64,000 bases of DNA from JACMLD01 sp044227095 (lineage in GTDB: Bacteria; Bacteroidota; Bacteroidia; Chitinophagales; Chitinophagaceae), in contig JBGAFV010000001.1 in assembly GCA_044227095.1 (NCBI GenBank), forward strand, positions 3,100,001-3,164,000. The letters run 5' to 3'. This document shows positions 60,215 to 64,000 of the stretch, piece by piece (the first letter of the stretch is position 1; every line of letters begins with the position of its first letter). A program made the translations under genes and the position numbers. Under the pieces are notes generated by a model. The model was not told the origin of the DNA and searched no databases. It saw only the letters and a program-made list of their open reading frames with translations.

Positions 60215-61291
60215 CTAACTTTTCTTCCAGGCTTTTTTTATAAAGCGGATAAAATTTCCGTGCATGATGTTTTCAATATCAGCGTTGCTGTATCCACGTT
60301 TAGAAAGCAGTGGAATAAATTTCTGTAAATCAGCTATCGTGTCAATATCATACGGGCATTGTTCTTTTCCAAATGCACCATCAAGATCGCTGCCTATACC
60401 AACATGCAAGGTATTGCCTGCAAGCTGACAGATATGGTCCATATGTTCTATCAATTTTTCAAGATTACAACCAGTATTTTCTGGTGTTGATGTGCCCCTT
60501 ACCCAGCCAGGTACAATCATCCACGCATCCATGGCAGCCCCAATAACAGCCCCTTTTTGTATGAGGGTTTTTATTTGATCATCGCTAAACTGTCTATTGT
60601 GATTTACAAGTGATCTGCAATTGTTATGGCTTGCCCATATATTGCCGTTAAAATGATCTATTGCATCCCAAAAAGCATCATCGCACAAATGTGTTGCATC
60701 AAGTATAATGTTTAACGCTTCCATTTTTTTTAGCAATGCAATGCCTTCTGCGTTTAATCTTCCGGAAGAATCTGTTCCATTCGCATATCTTCCCGGGCCA
60801 TAATGAGCTGGCCCGATTGCCCTTAATCCGTATTGATAAGCAATTTCAACATGATCTGTAGTTATAAATGAATCGGCACCTTCAAGACTTAGTATATAAC
60901 CAACAGGTTTTTTATCATTAGGTTGTCCGTCATTCCACAATGCAAGGTGTTTTTCCAAGGAAACCAAATCGCTAACCTGCACCATTTCACCTGCTGCTTC
61001 CATAGCTTTATAATAAGCCAGTTGTCCTTGTGTTTGCGCCCATGCCTGCGCAGGAGAATGCCATCCTTTTAATTTGTTTTCCGGCGCAACATACCTGGCT
61101 ATTTGCGTTGCAACTACCAAACCTATATTTCCTTTTCTTAGTGCAGGTAAAGAAACCACGCCTTTTTCACGATCTGGTTTATCAGTAAACCCCTTTTCCC
61201 TTTGGCGGATAGCAGCCACAGGTTGCGTAAGATCGCGGTTCCATTCCATGGCATTCATGCTAAGATCAAGGTGCGCATCCAGTATAAACAT
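60215..61291 (-). CDS. Membrane dipeptidase (M19 family)
   Basis: A 358-residue zinc peptidase. FILDAHLDLSMNA (HxD), a middle Glu in LSLEGADSF, and DATHLCDDAFWDAI and ASHNNCRSLVNHNRQF His pairs bind two zinc ions. GIGSDLDGAFGKE matches the family's SD/DG motif. It splits dipeptides, including some with D-residues. It has no obvious signal peptide, so it is cytoplasmic or exported by another route. Confidence 0.93.
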   Translation of the reverse strand: MFILDAHLDLSMNAMEWNRDLTQPVAAIRQREKGFTDKPDREKGVVSLPALRKGNIGLVVATQIARYVAPENKLKGWHSPAQAWAQTQGQLAYYKAMEAAGEMVQVSDLVSLEKHLALWNDGQPNDKKPVGYILSLEGADSFITTDHVEIAYQYGLRAIGPAHYGPGRYANGTDSSGRLNAEGIALLKKMEALNIILDATHLCDDAFWDAIDHFNGNIWASHNNCRSLVNHNRQFSDDQIKTLIQKGAVIGAAMDAWMIVPGWVRGTSTPENTGCNLEKLIEHMDHICQLAGNTLHVGIGSDLDGAFGKEQCPYDIDTIADLQKFIPLLSKRGYSNADIENIMHGNFIRFIKKAWKKS

Positions 61292-61373
61292 AAGCCTGTA
61301 TTTAGGTAGATACTGTAAAAATAAACTTTGGACTGTAAATAAATAATTTGTTTTGAAGCTGGTATTGGATGGG

Positions 61374-61387
61374 TGAAAACGTTTTCA
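61374..61387. promoter_or_regulatory. LacI-type operator upstream of the phosphodiesterase-phosphatase fusion
   Basis: TGAAAACGTTTTCA is identical to the 48796-48809 site. It lies 127 bases upstream of the 61514 start and 83 bases from the M19 start on the other strand, so either gene could be controlled. A half-site TGAAAAC follows at once. Confidence 0.85.
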
Positions 61388-61513
61388 TGAAAACATGCAG
61401 TCGCAAAACAACTATTTTGAACAGATAACTTTAAATTTCCCCGGTATTAGGGCAGATGAAATATATTGTGCAGCAGGTTTGTATATAAACTTTAAAAATA
61501 AAACTTTCCAGGT

Positions 61514-63331
61514 ATGATCAGGATATTGAGCTTCTTTGTTTTTTTTGGATTAACTACCGCTATGGCGCAACCGAAATTATATACCGTTGCCAACCTGCAT
61601 TCTCACAACGATTATGAAAAGCCATATCCTTTCAAAGAAGCCTATAACCAGGGGTTTGGATCTATTGAAGCTGATATCTTTTTGCGTGGCGAAAACCTGG
61701 TTATAGCGCATGATACCAACCAGGCAAAACTTGGAAAAACGCTGGATTCTTTTTATTTGCAACCACTACAAACCTGCATTAAAACAAATAACGGCTTCCC
61801 ATACGTTTCAAAAGACAGAACGCTTCAATTGTTAATTGACATAAAAACCGAAGCTATACCTACATTAAATAAGCTGATTGAAAAATTAAAAGCTTATCCT
61901 TCCATTACAAATTGTGCTTCGGTAAAAATTGTGATTACCGGAAACCGCCCACCGGCTCCTTCATTTGCTTCTTACCCTGCTTACATTTATTTTGATGGAG
62001 AACTTTACCAGGATTATCCGGCAGATGCATTAACCAGGATAGAAATGCTGAGCGATGATTTTAAAAGATACTCAACCTGGAATGGGAAAGGTGGTATACA
62101 ACAAAAGGAAAAGATTGTACTGGAAAAAGGTATTGCAAAAGCACAGGGCTTGCACAAAAAGTTGCGCTTCTGGAATGCGCCGGATGTTATTAATAGCTGG
62201 TACACTTTTATGAGGTTGGGTATTGATTACATCAATACAGATCATATTTACGCTGCTGCAACATTTTTAAAACAATTGCCCGACAGATCATACACTGCAA
62301 CCTACAATTACAAAACATACGATCCTGTTTATAAAAATGACGGTACCAAAGTAAAAATTAAAAATGTTATACTGCTGATAGGGGACGGTACCGGGCTTGC
62401 GCAATGGTATACCGGTTATACAGCGAACAAAGCTGCGTTGAATGTTTTTAAAATGCGGCACACCGGGCTTTCCAAAACAAGTTCTTACGATAATTATATT
62501 ACTGATTCTGCGCCTGGCTCTACTGCTTTTTCTTCCGGAGAAAAAACAAACAACCGTGCAGTAGGAGTTGATCATACAGGCAAAGCACTGGTACTCCTTC
62601 CCGATATTTTAATCAAACATAAAATAACCAGTGGTATTATTACGAGTGGTGATATTAGTGATGCAACGCCTGCAGATTTTTATGCGCACCAGTCAGAAAG
62701 AACAAACAGCGAAGCTATATTGAACGATTTACTGCAATCGCCGGTTCGTTTATTAATGGGCGAACCAAGTCCCAAGGCAAGTACTGCGGTAATGCAAAAG
62801 CTCAGGCCTCAATTTACTGTTGTTTCATCTGTTGATAGCGTTACAAACGATGCATCAAAAAAATGGCTGGTTGCAGAAAAGAAAGCGGGCCTGTCTATGC
62901 TTGAAGGGCGTGGTGACTGGGCCCATCGTGCATTTGCAAAAGCCATTGGCATTTTATCGCAAAATAAAAATGGTTTTTTTCTTATGCTGGAAGGTGCGCA
63001 GATAGATCATGGCGGGCACGAAAACAAACTGCCTTATGTTACAACCGAAGTAATGGATTTTGACCAGGTAATTGGCAAGGCAATGGAGTTTGCAGACAGT
63101 AATGGCGAGACACTGGTTATAGTAATTGCAGATCATGAAACAGGCGGACTTACACTTACAGACGGCGATTACAGCAAAGGATATATAAGCGGGCAATTCT
63201 CTACTGAAGATCATACGGCTATACCTGTGCCTGTTTTTGCCTATGGCCCGGGCTCTCAACTGTTCAGCGGTGTATATGAGAATACGGAAGTGTTTAATAA
63301 AATATTAATGGCGCTGGGCATAACAAAATAA
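61514..63331 (+). CDS. Fusion of a GDPD/AIM6-like phosphodiesterase domain and alkaline phosphatase
   Basis: A 605-residue exported protein (signal peptide ending AMAQ). Residues about 25-260 form an AIM6/PI-PLC-like TIM barrel with HSHNDYEKPYPF and GSIEADIFLRGENLVIAH (catalytic His and metal Glu/Asp). Residues about 285-605 are a complete alkaline phosphatase: LLIGDGTG (metal Asp), ITDSAPGSTAFSSG (Ser nucleophile after Asp), EGAQIDHGGH and IADHETGGL metal ligands. Acting in turn they could release phosphate from a phosphodiester. Preceded by a LacI-type operator. Confidence 0.9.
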   Translation: MIRILSFFVFFGLTTAMAQPKLYTVANLHSHNDYEKPYPFKEAYNQGFGSIEADIFLRGENLVIAHDTNQAKLGKTLDSFYLQPLQTCIKTNNGFPYVSKDRTLQLLIDIKTEAIPTLNKLIEKLKAYPSITNCASVKIVITGNRPPAPSFASYPAYIYFDGELYQDYPADALTRIEMLSDDFKRYSTWNGKGGIQQKEKIVLEKGIAKAQGLHKKLRFWNAPDVINSWYTFMRLGIDYINTDHIYAAATFLKQLPDRSYTATYNYKTYDPVYKNDGTKVKIKNVILLIGDGTGLAQWYTGYTANKAALNVFKMRHTGLSKTSSYDNYITDSAPGSTAFSSGEKTNNRAVGVDHTGKALVLLPDILIKHKITSGIITSGDISDATPADFYAHQSERTNSEAILNDLLQSPVRLLMGEPSPKASTAVMQKLRPQFTVVSSVDSVTNDASKKWLVAEKKAGLSMLEGRGDWAHRAFAKAIGILSQNKNGFFLMLEGAQIDHGGHENKLPYVTTEVMDFDQVIGKAMEFADSNGETLVIVIADHETGGLTLTDGDYSKGYISGQFSTEDHTAIPVPVFAYGPGSQLFSGVYENTEVFNKILMALGITK

Positions 63332-63389
63332 ATTATTGCGGCTTATATTTATTTTCGGTAAACAATTTTAATGCCTAACGATTACTACT

Positions 63390-64000
63390 ATGCGCAACAT
63401 TTTTACAAAAGCATTCGTTTTTTTATTAGTCTTTCATATTTCAATAAACGTTTTTTGCCAGGGCACCCCTGTTGAAATAGCTTCACCCGATACTAAAATT
63501 AAACTGCAGTTTCAAACAAGCAGTGAAGATAAAAAAGCTGAGAAAGCCAACCAGCTTTATTATAGTGTTTCATTAAATGGTAAATGGTTACTAAAGCCAT
63601 CTGCGCTTAGCCTTAATCTTAACGGGTATGCCCCTTTGGGTGCAGCAGTACGTATAGTAAATGCCAGGCAGGATAAAAAAGACGAGACTTATCAGCTTGT
63701 AGTTGGTAAAGCGAGTACTGTTCGCAATCAATATAATTCTTTGCAACTGGAACTTGAAGAAACGGTTGCGCCTAACCGTAAGCTAACCATTGAAGCGAAA
63801 GTGTACAATGATGCTGTAGCATTCAGGTATGTTGTGCCCGAGCAGGAAACTACGCGGGACAGTTTCGCCCTAAAAAATGAAAACACTGAATTTCATTTTA
63901 ATGGAGATGCTACCACTTATGCACAAGTGCTGCCACATTATAAGTCGATGTACGAAAGTGAATACCTGAAACTTTCTGTAAGTGCTTTTTCAAACCAGGG
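63390..64000 (+). CDS. Glycoside hydrolase family 97 (SusB-like), 3' truncated by the window edge
   Basis: The first 203 codons from ATG 63390. A signal peptide ends at NVFCQ. The region VEIASPDTKIKLQFQTSSEDKKAEKANQLYYSVSLNGKWLLKPSALSLNLNG, then KLTIEAKVYNDAVAFRYVVPEQ, is the N-terminal super-sandwich domain of GH97 (PF14508). The catalytic barrel lies beyond the window. GH97 enzymes are retaining alpha-galactosidases or inverting alpha-glucosidases (SusB); which one cannot be decided here. It is 58 bases after the phosphatase fusion, so co-transcription is likely. Confidence 0.88.
   Translation, partial: MRNIFTKAFVFLLVFHISINVFCQGTPVEIASPDTKIKLQFQTSSEDKKAEKANQLYYSVSLNGKWLLKPSALSLNLNGYAPLGAAVRIVNARQDKKDETYQLVVGKASTVRNQYNSLQLELEETVAPNRKLTIEAKVYNDAVAFRYVVPEQETTRDSFALKNENTEFHFNGDATTYAQVLPHYKSMYESEYLKLSVSAFSNQ

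Noticed and set aside
1..64000. CRISPR arrays, insertion sequences, prophage and integron features
   Set aside because: No regularly spaced repeats, transposase or phage genes seen. The intergenic inverted repeats are irregular and do not fit CRISPR.

Overview
The window looks like a chromosomal segment of a Bacteroidota bacterium, most likely Chitinophagaceae or a close relative. The evidence is moderate-to-low GC, SusC/SusD and other TonB-dependent receptors with carboxypeptidase-regulatory-like N-termini, DUF4270, DUF4907 and DUF2911 proteins, a T9SS-type sorting domain, LytTR two-component regulators, the rplQ-carA gene order, tRNA without encoded CCA, and TAnnTTTG-type -7 promoter elements. 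I see no CRISPR array, no intact insertion sequence, no prophage and no rRNA operon.

Layout. 1-2172 is a truncated secreted beta-lactamase-fold protein whose catalytic serine appears to be replaced. 2173-4420 is a poorly organised stretch with one hypothetical gene and odd ATG-less open frames. 4658-12619 holds a secreted choloylglycine-hydrolase-like enzyme, tRNA-Leu(CAA), an AlaDH/saccharopine-dehydrogenase-like oxidoreductase, trmN6, a VOC protein, tsaD and two tandem FtsX/MacB-like permeases. 12958-25514 holds an EF-G paralogue, DinB and DUF2911 proteins, a pirin-like protein coupled to an unknown gene, a lipoprotein-like intradiol dioxygenase, a LytS/LytTR two-component pair, a GNAT and pdxJ. 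25637-34735 holds an orphan T9SS sorting domain, a TonB receptor, ferritin, rpe, TPR and beta-propeller proteins, a phosphoesterase and a NUDIX protein. 34874-40867 is the alpha ribosomal operon (infA-rpmJ-rpsM-rpsK-rpsD-rpoA-rplQ) followed by carA and aroQ. 40908-47692 holds a PpiC-like protein, an outer-membrane protein/DUF4270 pair divergent from a Kelch/DUF4907 pair, a LytTR protein with a degenerate receiver, and a MORN-like protein.

47760-64000 looks like a sugar-utilisation locus: a LacI regulator divergent from an SGLT-type sodium:sugar symporter, a SusC/SusD pair, a phosphodiesterase-alkaline phosphatase fusion and the start of a GH97 glycosidase. Near-identical palindromes of the form TGAAAACGTTTTCA lie upstream of three of these units and probably mark the regulon of the local LacI protein. 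Between them sit a TetR/MFS efflux-like module, a ThuA-like protein, a CsbD-like small protein and an M19 dipeptidase.

The most unusual large-scale signal is in the intergenic DNA. Many spacers, including nearly every spacer inside the ribosomal operon, carry long imperfect inverted repeats. They are built from short repeated words that differ from spacer to spacer. A 12-bp core, GTTGCGTCGCAC, recurs at three intergenic sites.
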